Assembly (NCBI RefSeq): GCF_031344055.1
Contig: NZ_JADBEN010000002.1
Reading direction: 5' to 3' (one strand)
Origin: Methylobacillus flagellatus_A
GTDB lineage: Bacteria > Pseudomonadota > Gammaproteobacteria > Burkholderiales > Methylophilaceae
Length of the DNA: 64,000 nucleotides
Shown here in pieces: positions 35,953 through 44,136 of this stretch. The translations under genes were made by a program, and so were the position numbers. The notes under the pieces are model-generated. The model had not been told where the DNA came from. It worked only from the letters and a program-made list of their open reading frames with translations, and did no database searches. Position 1 is the stretch's first letter. Every line of letters starts with the position of its first letter.

Positions 35953-36482
35953 TAGCTTTCTCCAATCATCAATGGCACATCAGCACGCAATGGCTGATAG
36001 CTCAGGATCATGCGGGAAGGGTTGATTTCCTTGATCTTCCAGTCGCCGACGACATCGCCGGTCTTGACGCTGACATTTTTTTCTCCGAGGGAGAGAAAGA
36101 CGGTGAATTGGCCGTGGTCCTCCAGCTTGCCCGCATAGGTGAAGGGGAGAGGGGGAATTTCCATGGCCTGCTGCACGATGGGTTGTTGTGCGGTTTCGGC
36201 CTGGGCGACGAGTTGCCCGCCGCCGAATAAATTGTGCTCGCTGTCCTGCCAGGGCGCGCGTTGCAGTCGGGCCACGTCCAGTGAGTTCGCACCTGCTGGC
36301 CGGGCCTCCGCAGACGTCCTGGATTTCGACGGGCCCTTCACATCGTTACGCGAACCCTGCGGGCGCGCCGCTGCGACTTGCACCTCGTCGGCCTGTTCGT
36401 CGTTCAAGGCGGTCCATATTGTGGCAGCTACCGTCATGGTCAACGCTGCCCACACCAGCCGCTGTCTCGGCGTCTGCTTCAT
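35949..36482 (-). CDS. GspC/PilP-like inner membrane protein
   Basis: 177 residues from ATG 36482, which overlaps the PilO-like stop by 4 bases; the frame continues upstream but overlies the neighbour. One transmembrane helix near the N-terminus (LVWAALTMTVAATIWTAL), then a disordered linker (about 35-95). A small beta domain follows (about 100-175: FTYAGKLEDHGQFTVFLSLGEKNVSVKTGD), like the homology region of GspC or PilP, which contacts the secretin. It directly precedes the secretin gene with a 4-base overlap. Assignment rests on fold pattern and location. Confidence 0.72.
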   Translation of the reverse strand: MKQTPRQRLVWAALTMTVAATIWTALNDEQADEVQVAAARPQGSRNDVKGPSKSRTSAEARPAGANSLDVARLQRAPWQDSEHNLFGGGQLVAQAETAQQPIVQQAMEIPPLPFTYAGKLEDHGQFTVFLSLGEKNVSVKTGDVVGDWKIKEINPSRMILSYQPLRADVPLMIGESY

Positions 36483-37045
36483 TGCCCGTCCTTGCGCAGG
36501 TAGAGCGTGAGCTTGAGCCTGGCTTCGACATGGTCGCTCAGCATGTCTTCGCGCTTGAGCGAAATATCGTTCAGCGCGGCCGATGGCAGGGTGTTCATGA
36601 CGTCGGCAATGAAGCGGCGGATGTCGAGGTATTGTCCCTGTAGCGGCAGGCTGAGCTGGTACTTGGAGAACGCTGCCGATGATTGCCGGTTCAGGGTGTA
36701 GTCGACCTTTTCCGGCACCAGGCCGTGCTGCTCTGCAATATCCAGTACCTGGTTCAGCAGGGTGGTGGCTTCGCTCTCGCGCGGCAGGAACTGGTAGAAG
36801 GCATTGAGCGAGGCCTGCGGCGAACGGTCTATCCACTGGCCCTGGTGCTGCGGCATGGCGCGGTGCATGGCGGCGACATCGAGCTTGAGCTGCTGCAACG
36901 CCCTGGCCTGCGGCCAGGCATAGGCGAGGGCAACGAGCAGGCAGGCTGCCAGCAAACCCAGCCCCAGCTTGCTGAGCCCGTCGAGCTGGCCGAGGCGGTA
37001 GCGCAGTTTATGCAGTTTGCCAAGCTTCATGGCTGCTGTATCCAT
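36479..37045 (-). CDS. PilO/GspM-like inner membrane protein
   Basis: 188 residues from ATG 37045, preceded by GGAGG; ATG 37030, overlapping the upstream stop as ATGA, is an alternative. One transmembrane helix (about 27-45, LGLLAACLLVALAYA), a coiled-coil stretch, then a ferredoxin-like domain (FLPRESEATTLLNQVLDIAEQHGLV, then YQLSLPLQGQYLDIRRFIADV), the PilO pattern. In type IV pili and related machines PilN and PilO form the inner membrane platform linking the cytoplasmic PilM ring to the secretin. Confidence 0.78.
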   Translation of the reverse strand: MDTAAMKLGKLHKLRYRLGQLDGLSKLGLGLLAACLLVALAYAWPQARALQQLKLDVAAMHRAMPQHQGQWIDRSPQASLNAFYQFLPRESEATTLLNQVLDIAEQHGLVPEKVDYTLNRQSSAAFSKYQLSLPLQGQYLDIRRFIADVMNTLPSAALNDISLKREDMLSDHVEARLKLTLYLRKDGQ

Positions 37046-37551
37046 ACGGCCTCCACCACAAAACGCACCGGCATGGGCTGGTCGTGATGAAACTCATGCG
37101 ACATCAGCAGCACGTCGTTGAACACGGGCTGTTCGGAGAGGCCGCGCACGTATTTGAACATATTGACCACTTCATTGGTATTGGCCGTAATCCTCAGCTT
37201 GTGCAGCCTGGCGTTGGGCTCGATGCTGGCGAGCTTGATATCCGCGACCTTGATGCTTTCCAGCGCCAGGAACAGTTTCTGCCACGGCAAGGCGAGTTCG
37301 TGCATGGCGGCTTGCACTGCCGCAATCTCTTGCTGCTTGGCTTGGTCTTCCTTGGGATTGAGCCTGGGAGCGCTGACTGGGGCCTGCATCTGCTGCAGGT
37401 CTGCGTTCAGCCGTTGGCGCTCCGAATTCAATTGCTGCATCCAGCCCAACAGCGCGATGCCGCAGGCCGCCGCCAGCAGGAGCGTCACGATTCCCTTGAT
37501 AGGCCGGTCTTGCAGCAGGGGGGCGTGGTTGATGGAGATGACGGGTAGCAT
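37027..37551 (-). CDS. PilN-like inner membrane protein
   Basis: 174 residues from ATG 37551, which shares its first base with the upstream TAA (TAATG) and has GGAGG 10 bases upstream; an ATG three codons earlier would sit too close to that GGAGG. Single transmembrane helix at about 20-36 (IVTLLLAAACGIALLGW), then coiled coil and a PilN-type alpha/beta domain (ALESIKVADIKLASIEPNARLHKLRI). Partner of the PilO- and PilM-like proteins encoded on either side. Confidence 0.75.
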   Translation of the reverse strand: MLPVISINHAPLLQDRPIKGIVTLLLAAACGIALLGWMQQLNSERQRLNADLQQMQAPVSAPRLNPKEDQAKQQEIAAVQAAMHELALPWQKLFLALESIKVADIKLASIEPNARLHKLRITANTNEVVNMFKYVRGLSEQPVFNDVLLMSHEFHHDQPMPVRFVVEAVWIQQP

Positions 37552-38408
37552 TACTGCCATGCCTCCATGCCGTGTTGGTCTTGCGGGGAGGGCAGGATGT
37601 TGTGCACCTTGCGCCCGGGAAGCTGGAGCGCTGGCCGTCCGTCCGCGGTGTAGAACACGACAGGCCACTCGCTGTTGTCCACGCCTGCGATGATGGATTC
37701 GCGGTCCAGCAGTGCCTGGAACTGGTTTTCGATGTCGCTTTCCGCGGCATAGCTCTGCAGGCTCAGCCACTGCCCGTGTTGCACCAAGGCGATGGTGATG
37801 CGGTCGTTTTCCAGCATGACCAGGTTCAAGGCATTGGGTAAAGGCATGCGCGCCAGCTTGCGCCGGATGACATCGGTGGCGATCATCAGGTGGGGGTGGA
37901 TGTGCTGCACCGGCATGCGTGCTTGATTGAACTCCTCGCGCAGGGCTTGCAGCAGCTTCTCGTCAATGGCGCTGGCAAAAGTCGGGTGACCGTAGGCCAC
38001 CGGCGTGGTGCGGATATCCCATGCACGTGAAAACTCGCCGTAGACCTGTGTGAAGTAATGCCTGACGAATGCGCTTTGCTCCTTGCGGGTATGCAGGCTG
38101 GCGTTCCACGGCACGATGGCATAGTGTGCGAAATAGTTGGAGACCACCACCCTGGGCTGGCAGCCTCGCCATTGGCGGCTTTGCAACTGCTGGTGCAGGC
38201 TGGAAACCGCCGGCTGCCAGAATTCCCGGTTCTGGAACGACTCGCTGGTTGAGCGCAATGCAATATCTTCCTTTGCCACGACCCTGGCCTTCATGCCGCG
38301 CTTGATCCTGAGCATGGTGAGCGTGCGCGGCTGGATCAGGACGCGCAGTTCGTCCCTCCATGGAAAGGCCCACGCGGCGGAAGGCCAGCTAAACGAGCGA
38401 GGTAACAC
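37551..38408 (-). CDS. PilM/GspL-like cytoplasmic assembly protein
   Basis: 285 residues with GTG start at 38408, chosen because AGGAGA lies 6 bases upstream; the frame is open further but overlies the ATPase gene. The middle shows an actin-like fold of the PilM/GspL type (VVVSNYFAHYAIVPWNASL and the later LVMLENDRITIALVQHGQWL) without a full nucleotide-binding signature. No transmembrane helix is seen, so it should be cytoplasmic and bind PilN, as PilM does. In canonical type II systems these functions are fused in GspL; here they are separate genes. Confidence 0.7.
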   Translation of the reverse strand: MLPRSFSWPSAAWAFPWRDELRVLIQPRTLTMLRIKRGMKARVVAKEDIALRSTSESFQNREFWQPAVSSLHQQLQSRQWRGCQPRVVVSNYFAHYAIVPWNASLHTRKEQSAFVRHYFTQVYGEFSRAWDIRTTPVAYGHPTFASAIDEKLLQALREEFNQARMPVQHIHPHLMIATDVIRRKLARMPLPNALNLVMLENDRITIALVQHGQWLSLQSYAAESDIENQFQALLDRESIIAGVDNSEWPVVFYTADGRPALQLPGRKVHNILPSPQDQHGMEAWQ

Positions 38409-40104
38409 GGTTGATCTCCTGTAGGGTGGTTTCGCCGCGCTTGACCATGTCGAGCGCGGCTTCTCGCATGGTGCGGGTACCGTTTGCGCGCGCGGCTTCC
38501 TTGACCTTGCGCACCGGCTCCCGCGTGATGATGAGCTCGCGGATGACGTCGTTGAACACCAGCAGCTCCGCCACGGCCTTGCGTCCCTTGTAGCCGGTGC
38601 CATGGCATTGCCCGCAGCCCTGGCCGGCGCGGAAGCGGTATTCGCCGATCGACTCCGGCGCAATGCCGGACTTGGCGATCAAGGCGGGGTCGGGCGTGTC
38701 GTCGATGGCGCAATGCGGGCAGATCGTGCGCACCAGCCGTTGCGCCATGATGCCGTTGATCGCCGAGACGAAGCTGTACGGGTCCACGTTCATGTTGGTG
38801 AAGCGGCCGATGACGTCGAATACGTTGTTGGCGTGTACCGTGGTCAGGACCAGGTGGCCTGTCAGCGCGGATTGCACCGCGATCTGCGCGGTTTCCGCAT
38901 CGCGGATTTCGCCCACCATGATCTTGTCCGGGTCGTGGCGCAGGATGGAGCGCAGGCCACGGGCGAAGGTCAGGCCCTTCTTCTCGTTCACCGGGATCTG
39001 CAGCACGCCGGGCAACTGGTATTCCACCGGGTCCTCGATGGTGATGATCTTGTCCTGGCCGTGGTTGATCTCGGAGATCGCGCCATACAGCGTGGTGGTC
39101 TTGCCGCTGCCGGTTGGGCCGGTGACCAGCAGCATGCCGTAGGGCTCTTCGGCCAGCAGGCGGAAGCGCGCCATGATGTCCGGCTCGAAGCCCAGCACGT
39201 CGAGGCTCAATCCCTGCGCCTGATCTGAAAGCGCCTTGCGGTCGAGGATGCGCAGCACGGCGTCCTCGCCGAACACGCTGGGCATGATGGAAACGCGCAG
39301 GTCGACTTCGCGCCCGAGCGCCATGACCTTGAAGCGGCCATCCTGCGGGATACGGCGCTCGGCGATGTCGAGCTCGGACATCACCTTGATGCGCGAAATC
39401 GCCTGTTCCGCCTGCATCACGCCGTGGATGCTGCCCACATTGCTCAGCACGCCGTCGATGCGGTACTTGATGGTCAGGCCGTGCGCGTCGGTCTCCATGT
39501 GAATGTCGCTGGCACCTGCCTTGAGCGCGTCATACAGGGTGGAGCGCACCAGCTTCACCACCGGCGAGGTGTCCTCGGCAATCGAGCGCAAGGAAATGTC
39601 CTCGATGGCGCTGCTGCCGCTCTCGCTCTCTACCTGTTCCGGCAGCAGGCCATCCATGGCGCGCATGCTTTCCTCGAAGCGGGAAAGGAAGGCGGCAATA
39701 TCCTTGCGGTGGGCGATGCTCCATTGCGCAGGCTCTGACAGCAATTGATTCATGCGGCTGTATAGCTGGGCATCGAAAGGGTTGGCGTGCACCATGTGCA
39801 GCTTGCCGGCCTCGTCTCGCAAGGCGAGGCATTCCTGCCTGCCGGCCTCGGCAAAAGGCAGCAGCTGGAAATCCGGCTGCCACTCGTACAGTTGCAGGAT
39901 GCCGAGCACAGGGTAGCGCATGAGCCTGCCAAGCGCATGCATGAAGGTGTCGGTATCGAGGCCGGAAACTTCTTCCAGCACGTCCAGCAGCGGCTGCTTG
40001 CCTTGCTGCGCCAGTGCGCGCGCCTGCTGCACTTTTTCCAGGTCGATCCGGGCAAGGCCGGAACCGGCCTGGAGCAGGGAAGGGTGATCCAGCGGCTGGT
40101 TCAT
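38389..40104 (-). CDS. type II secretion/type IV pilus assembly ATPase (GspE/PilB-like)
   Basis: 571 residues. N-terminal domain about 1-150, then the PAS-like N2 domain (SDIHMETDAHGLTIKYRIDG). The motor has Walker A GPTGSGKTTT (about 331), Asp box ITIEDPVEYQLPG, Walker B VGEIRDAETA and the His box TGHLVLTTVHANN. A tetracysteine zinc site (CPHC and CGQCHGTG) lies near 470-505, as in GspE. It is the cytoplasmic engine of pseudopilus assembly. The stop region overlaps the PilM-like gene and the start overlaps GspF by 4 bases. Confidence 0.93.
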   Translation of the reverse strand: MNQPLDHPSLLQAGSGLARIDLEKVQQARALAQQGKQPLLDVLEEVSGLDTDTFMHALGRLMRYPVLGILQLYEWQPDFQLLPFAEAGRQECLALRDEAGKLHMVHANPFDAQLYSRMNQLLSEPAQWSIAHRKDIAAFLSRFEESMRAMDGLLPEQVESESGSSAIEDISLRSIAEDTSPVVKLVRSTLYDALKAGASDIHMETDAHGLTIKYRIDGVLSNVGSIHGVMQAEQAISRIKVMSELDIAERRIPQDGRFKVMALGREVDLRVSIMPSVFGEDAVLRILDRKALSDQAQGLSLDVLGFEPDIMARFRLLAEEPYGMLLVTGPTGSGKTTTLYGAISEINHGQDKIITIEDPVEYQLPGVLQIPVNEKKGLTFARGLRSILRHDPDKIMVGEIRDAETAQIAVQSALTGHLVLTTVHANNVFDVIGRFTNMNVDPYSFVSAINGIMAQRLVRTICPHCAIDDTPDPALIAKSGIAPESIGEYRFRAGQGCGQCHGTGYKGRKAVAELLVFNDVIRELIITREPVRKVKEAARANGTRTMREAALDMVKRGETTLQEINRVTSLV

Positions 40105-41288
40105 TGTATGCTCCCGGCCAGGTCGAAAATCGGCATGTACATGAGCACCACCACGACACCGATGATCAGCCCGATCACCACCATCAGCAGCGGTTCCAGC
40201 AAGCGCGTGAACCAGTCCACGGCGCGGGCGATTTCCTCGTCGTAGAAGCTGCCGATGCGCTCCATCATCTCGCCCATCCGCCCCGTGCGCTCGCCCACGC
40301 GCAGCATGCGCAGCGCGATCGAGGTGGTCATGCCGTGCTCCTCCATCGCGCTCGACAATGGCTTGCCTTCGCGGATGTCATGCTCTGCCAGTTGCAGCTG
40401 GTGCTTCAGGCTAGGCTGCAGCAGGGAAGCAACCATCTGCATGCCGGTCACGAGCGGGATGCCGCCTTGCAATAGCATGCCCAGCGTGCGGTAGAAACGC
40501 GCCAGCTGGTAGATGCGCATGGTTTCGCCCAGCGCGGGGATTTTCCATAGTTGCTGCAGCAAGGTGTTGCGCACCACAGGGCGGCTCAAGGCCACACCCA
40601 GCAGACTAAAGACAATGACGGAGGCCAGCAGGGCGACCTTTCCGTGCTCGTGCAGCATACGGCCCCAGGAGAGCAATAATTGCGACATCCAGGGCAGATT
40701 GTCCCCGGCGCTTTCATAAATGGCGCTGAAGCGCGGCACGACGTAGCCGAGCAGGAACAACATGACCAAGCCGCCGACGACGATCAGCAATACCGGGTAG
40801 ATGGAGGCCGTGGTGATCTTCTTCTTGACCGCATCCAGCTGGCCCTGGTAGGTCACATGGCGGTTCAGCGCCTGCACCATGTCGCCGGTGCGTTCGCTGC
40901 TGCGGATCAGCGCCACATAGAGCGGGGGGAATGTGTTGGGAAACTTCTCCAGCGCGCCCGACAGCGGCAAGCCTTCATAGAGCAAAGCCAGCAATTGCTT
41001 GAGCAATGTGCGCGACTCGGCATGGCCTTCCTTCTCCGCCAGGGCCTCGATGGCCTCGACCAGGCTCAGGCCAGAGTCCAGCAGGGACAGCAGCTCTTGG
41101 CTGAACAGCATGAGGTTGAACCTGGGCTTGCGCAACCGGGCGCCTATGCCAGCGCTTTCCATATGCTTCAAGCCCAAGACGCTGTAGCCTTGCGCTTCCG
41201 CCTGCAACTGCGCCTGCAAACCATCGCTGGCCTCCAGGGTCAGCGACTGCACTTCTGCGCCGCGTGCGACTTTAAGCTCGAATTTCAT
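40101..41288 (-). CDS. type II secretion inner membrane protein (GspF/PilC-like)
   Basis: 395 residues. Two T2SSF domains (about 55-180 and 258-380) with the recurring LSLLDSGLSLVEAIEAL and MLLQGGIPLVTGMQMV patterns. Three transmembrane helices: about 158-180, 210-230 and 360-385. It is the polytopic platform protein on which the ATPase acts. Its gene has the standard position between gspG and gspE. Confidence 0.92.
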   Translation of the reverse strand: MKFELKVARGAEVQSLTLEASDGLQAQLQAEAQGYSVLGLKHMESAGIGARLRKPRFNLMLFSQELLSLLDSGLSLVEAIEALAEKEGHAESRTLLKQLLALLYEGLPLSGALEKFPNTFPPLYVALIRSSERTGDMVQALNRHVTYQGQLDAVKKKITTASIYPVLLIVVGGLVMLFLLGYVVPRFSAIYESAGDNLPWMSQLLLSWGRMLHEHGKVALLASVIVFSLLGVALSRPVVRNTLLQQLWKIPALGETMRIYQLARFYRTLGMLLQGGIPLVTGMQMVASLLQPSLKHQLQLAEHDIREGKPLSSAMEEHGMTTSIALRMLRVGERTGRMGEMMERIGSFYDEEIARAVDWFTRLLEPLLMVVIGLIIGVVVVLMYMPIFDLAGSIQ

Positions 41289-41310
41289 GCGCGATGGTGT
41301 CCGTCAGGCG

Positions 41311-41793
41311 CTACTGCCAGCTCACGATGTCGGCAGATTCCTCGCTGCCGCCCAGTTGGCCATCCTTGCCGAACGACCACAAATCGTAATCCCCATGCTC
41401 GCCGGGAGAGCGGTATTGGTAAGGTTTGCCCCATGGGTCCTGCGGCAGGGCTTTTTGCAGGTAAGGGCCATGCCAGCGGGACTCGTCCGACGGCTGCGCA
41501 TTGAGCGCCGCCAGGCCTTGCTCAGTGCTGGGGTAGCGCCCGGTGTCGAGCCGGTATTGGTCCAGCGCCTTGCCCAGCGCCTCGATTTGCGCCTTGGCGG
41601 TCTTGGCTTCCGATTTGCCGATCTGGGCGAAATACTTGGGGCCGACGTAACCTGCCAGCAGGCCGATGATCACCATCACGACCAGCAGTTCCAGCAGCGT
41701 GAAGCCGAGGTTTTGCTGTTTCGAAGGCAAGGGCTGCATGGCAGGGCTGTCGGTCATATCAGTTTTCAATGAGCGGGTGGGGGAAAACGGCAT
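41311..41793 (-). CDS. gspG: type II secretion major pseudopilin GspG
   Basis: 160 residues from ATG 41793 (GAGG upstream). Relatively long leader, then LG|FTLLELLVVMVIIGLLAGYV with Glu +5. GspG signatures follow: KAQIEALGKALDQYRLDTGRYP, TEQGL, QDPWGKPY and the C-terminal DYDLWSFGKDGQLGG calcium-binding loop. It is the major subunit of the pseudopilus. 10 bases after the stop of the exported four-cysteine protein gene. Confidence 0.93.
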   Translation of the reverse strand: MPFSPTRSLKTDMTDSPAMQPLPSKQQNLGFTLLELLVVMVIIGLLAGYVGPKYFAQIGKSEAKTAKAQIEALGKALDQYRLDTGRYPSTEQGLAALNAQPSDESRWHGPYLQKALPQDPWGKPYQYRSPGEHGDYDLWSFGKDGQLGGSEESADIVSWQ

Positions 41794-41803
41794 GGCGGTG
41801 TCC

Positions 41804-42754
41804 TCAAGGTTGCGGTGTTGTGCTGTTGATTGTGTGACCGGGTACGAAGCCAGGCACACTGAGTTCGATAAAGGGGGCGATGGCCTGGCGCAGGCGGATC
41901 GCCTGCGGCTGTTCGGCCGGCGTTTCGTTGCTGCAGGGCGCTTTCACGTACAGCATGGGCGAGGCCGGGCGCTTGGGCAGGCCGACCAACGTCGTGAAAT
42001 TGACCCAGTCGTCGTTCAGGGAAGCGGTTTGCTGGCTGAAGGAAGGGACGGCGCGCTCGGTGGTTTCCACGCCGTTGACGGCTTCGCGGAAGGCAGGCTC
42101 GGTCAGCGGCTGGCGCTCGTAGCCGGGGCGCTTGTAGTACTGCACGGCGGTAAAGCTGCGGCCGATGCGGTAGACAGGCTCCGCCCCCGTGGCGTACATC
42201 GCATAGGCGACCTCGATGTCCTGGCCGGCAAAGCCGCCTCTCGCGATATCCGTGATGCGGAAGAACTGCTTGCCGGGCAATTGCATGTTGTAATCGGCAT
42301 CCGCGCTGGACAATGCCAATACTCTGGTGCCGTAAATGCATTCGCCGGCGGCCGGGTTGCGCCAGACCACATCCATCACGCTGGCGATCTTCTTGTCCGT
42401 TTGCCCCGTCAGCGCATTGTTCATCACCGCCTGGCGGTTGGCGTGCTTGAGCAGCTTGAAGCCGGGCAGCGGGGCGGCGATTTCGCTGTCGGGAAAGATC
42501 GCGCAGGCATTGCTATGGCCGACCGTGGGTTTGCGCGGGGCCATATGGCGGCTTGCGGGGTCGAACTTGCCGGTTGTGTTGCAGAGAATATAGGCACTGC
42601 TGCCGTGCTCCAGCAGCACGCCGCTGATGGGCATCGGCTCGAAGCCCGTGGCATGCGCAGTGGACAAGAACATGAGCAGGCCGGTTGCCCAGCAGCGCTT
42701 AAAGCATGTGCCGGGCTTGCGGGAGGCGGGAGGCGTGGGCATGGCGGGCATCAT
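41804..42754 (-). CDS. exported four-cysteine protein A (paralog of the protein at 51593-52588)
   Basis: 316 residues, start at ATG 42754 (ATG 42751 equally possible), 2 bases after the TolC-like stop. Signal peptide to about residue 36 (ending TAHA). The mature part shares an ordered series of motifs with the protein encoded at 51593-52588: LCNTTG.F, CA.FP, ECIYGT, the stretch EPVYRIGRSFTAVQYY, QPLTEPAF, and SLNDDWVNFTT. It also has four conserved cysteines (LCN, ACA, ECIYG, PCS), suggesting two disulfides. I do not recognise the family. Its position between the type I and type II secretion genes suggests it is a substrate or accessory factor. GC content is as high as the adjacent type II genes. 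Confidence 0.75.
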   Translation of the reverse strand: MMPAMPTPPASRKPGTCFKRCWATGLLMFLSTAHATGFEPMPISGVLLEHGSSAYILCNTTGKFDPASRHMAPRKPTVGHSNACAIFPDSEIAAPLPGFKLLKHANRQAVMNNALTGQTDKKIASVMDVVWRNPAAGECIYGTRVLALSSADADYNMQLPGKQFFRITDIARGGFAGQDIEVAYAMYATGAEPVYRIGRSFTAVQYYKRPGYERQPLTEPAFREAVNGVETTERAVPSFSQQTASLNDDWVNFTTLVGLPKRPASPMLYVKAPCSNETPAEQPQAIRLRQAIAPFIELSVPGFVPGHTINSTTPQP

Positions 42755-42756
42755 GG

Positions 42757-44124
42757 TCAATTCGCCGCAAAATACTGGTTCAATGCATGCAGCTGGGCCT
42801 CGTTGAGCATTCCGGCGGCTTGCTTGAGATTGATGATGTCGTTGACCAGCACGTATTGCACGCGGCTGAGTTCCAGCCGGCTGCGGAACAGCTTTTGCTG
42901 CGCGTTCAGCACCTCGATATTGGTGCGTGTGCCCGCGGCAAAGCCTTTCTGCGTGCCTTCGAGGGCGATCTCGCTCGATTTCACCGCCTGGCGGTAGGCG
43001 GAGAGCGCCAGCAGCCCGCTGCGTATGCTGTTGAGGTATTTTTTCGTATTCGCCTCGATGTCGCGGGTGCGCAGGTTGAGCAGCTCTTCGGCCGCATCCA
43101 CCCTGTTGAACGCCTGGCGCACGCTGGCGCTGGTGAAGCCGCCAGCGAACAGCGGCATGTTGAGCTGCAACGCAATGGTAGTGGTGTCGAAGCGCGAGCC
43201 CAGGGTATTGTTGCTGTCGTTCTCGCTAAAGGAACGGACGCCGACCAGGTCCAGCGTGGGGAAGTGCCCCGCGCGCTTTTTCTCCACATCCTGCCTTGCA
43301 ACTTCCACCGAGAGCCGGGCGGCGGTGATCTCCGGGTTGTTGCCCAGCGCCTGCTGCATCCAGAATTCAAGGTCGTCGGAATCCGGCACCCCGGCCGGCA
43401 GCTGGGCAATGTCGAGCGGGGCGATGTCGGTCACGGCGACGCCGCTCATATTGCTCAAGGTCTGCTTGAACACCGCCAGCGAATTCTCGGTGGTGATGAG
43501 CTCTGCCTGGGCCAGCTCCAGGTTGGCTTGCGCCTCGTTGATCTCGGTCACGGTGCCTTCGCCGTTGTCGTAACGCCGCTGGGCCTGGTCAAGCTGCTGG
43601 CTGGTGGCCGCGATATTGCTGCGCAATACCTCCACTTTCTCCTGCGCGTACAGGGTTTCGAAATAGGTGGCGGCAAGGCGGCTGATCAACGTAGCGTTTT
43701 CCTTGAGCAGCAGGGCTTCCTTGCTTTGCACGTTCGCCTCCGCGCCGCGGTAGGTGGCGATGTTTTCCTTGTTGAACAAGGGCTGCCTCAGGCTCAGCGC
43801 ATAGTTCTGGATGTCATAGTTGAGCCGGGTGTCGATGGCGCCCAGGCTGGTTTGCGTGGTGCGGTCGGTGGCGCCGCGGCCGACGCTGGCGCCGAATTGC
43901 ACCCTGGGCATGAACAAGGCGCGGCTCTTGTTGATCTCCTCGCGTTCCGCCGCCATGTTGGCCTCGGCCGCCTTGTACTGCGCATCGTACTGCAAGGCTT
44001 TTTCATAGAGGCTGAGCAGGTTTTCCGCGGCATGCAGCGGGGCGCTGGCGCAGATTGCCATTGCGCAGAGCATGCGCCCCAGCGCCAATCGGTTCAATTT
44101 CATGCGGTAACGGCGGGCCATCAT
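42757..44124 (-). CDS. TolC-family outer membrane protein of a type I secretion system
   Basis: 455 residues. Signal peptide (about 8-32, ending LHA). The two-fold repeated OEP architecture is clear: helices and strands with YDAQYKAAEANMAAEREEINKSRALFMP (about 46) and the second half starting ALGNNPEITAARLSVEVARQDVE (about 230). It ends as expected for TolC-like proteins without a long C-terminal tail. It forms the outer membrane duct for the ABC exporter pair encoded upstream. GAGGAG, 9 bases before the first of two adjacent ATGs, supports the start. 12 bases separate it from the HlyD-type gene. Confidence 0.93.
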   Translation of the reverse strand: MMARRYRMKLNRLALGRMLCAMAICASAPLHAAENLLSLYEKALQYDAQYKAAEANMAAEREEINKSRALFMPRVQFGASVGRGATDRTTQTSLGAIDTRLNYDIQNYALSLRQPLFNKENIATYRGAEANVQSKEALLLKENATLISRLAATYFETLYAQEKVEVLRSNIAATSQQLDQAQRRYDNGEGTVTEINEAQANLELAQAELITTENSLAVFKQTLSNMSGVAVTDIAPLDIAQLPAGVPDSDDLEFWMQQALGNNPEITAARLSVEVARQDVEKKRAGHFPTLDLVGVRSFSENDSNNTLGSRFDTTTIALQLNMPLFAGGFTSASVRQAFNRVDAAEELLNLRTRDIEANTKKYLNSIRSGLLALSAYRQAVKSSEIALEGTQKGFAAGTRTNIEVLNAQQKLFRSRLELSRVQYVLVNDIINLKQAAGMLNEAQLHALNQYFAAN

Positions 44125-44136
44125 TCTGCGGGCTCC

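Noticed and set aside
41804..42754. Protein A as a type II pseudopilin or minor pilin
   Set aside because: It has an ordinary Sec signal peptide and no prepilin cleavage site or GspG-type helix.
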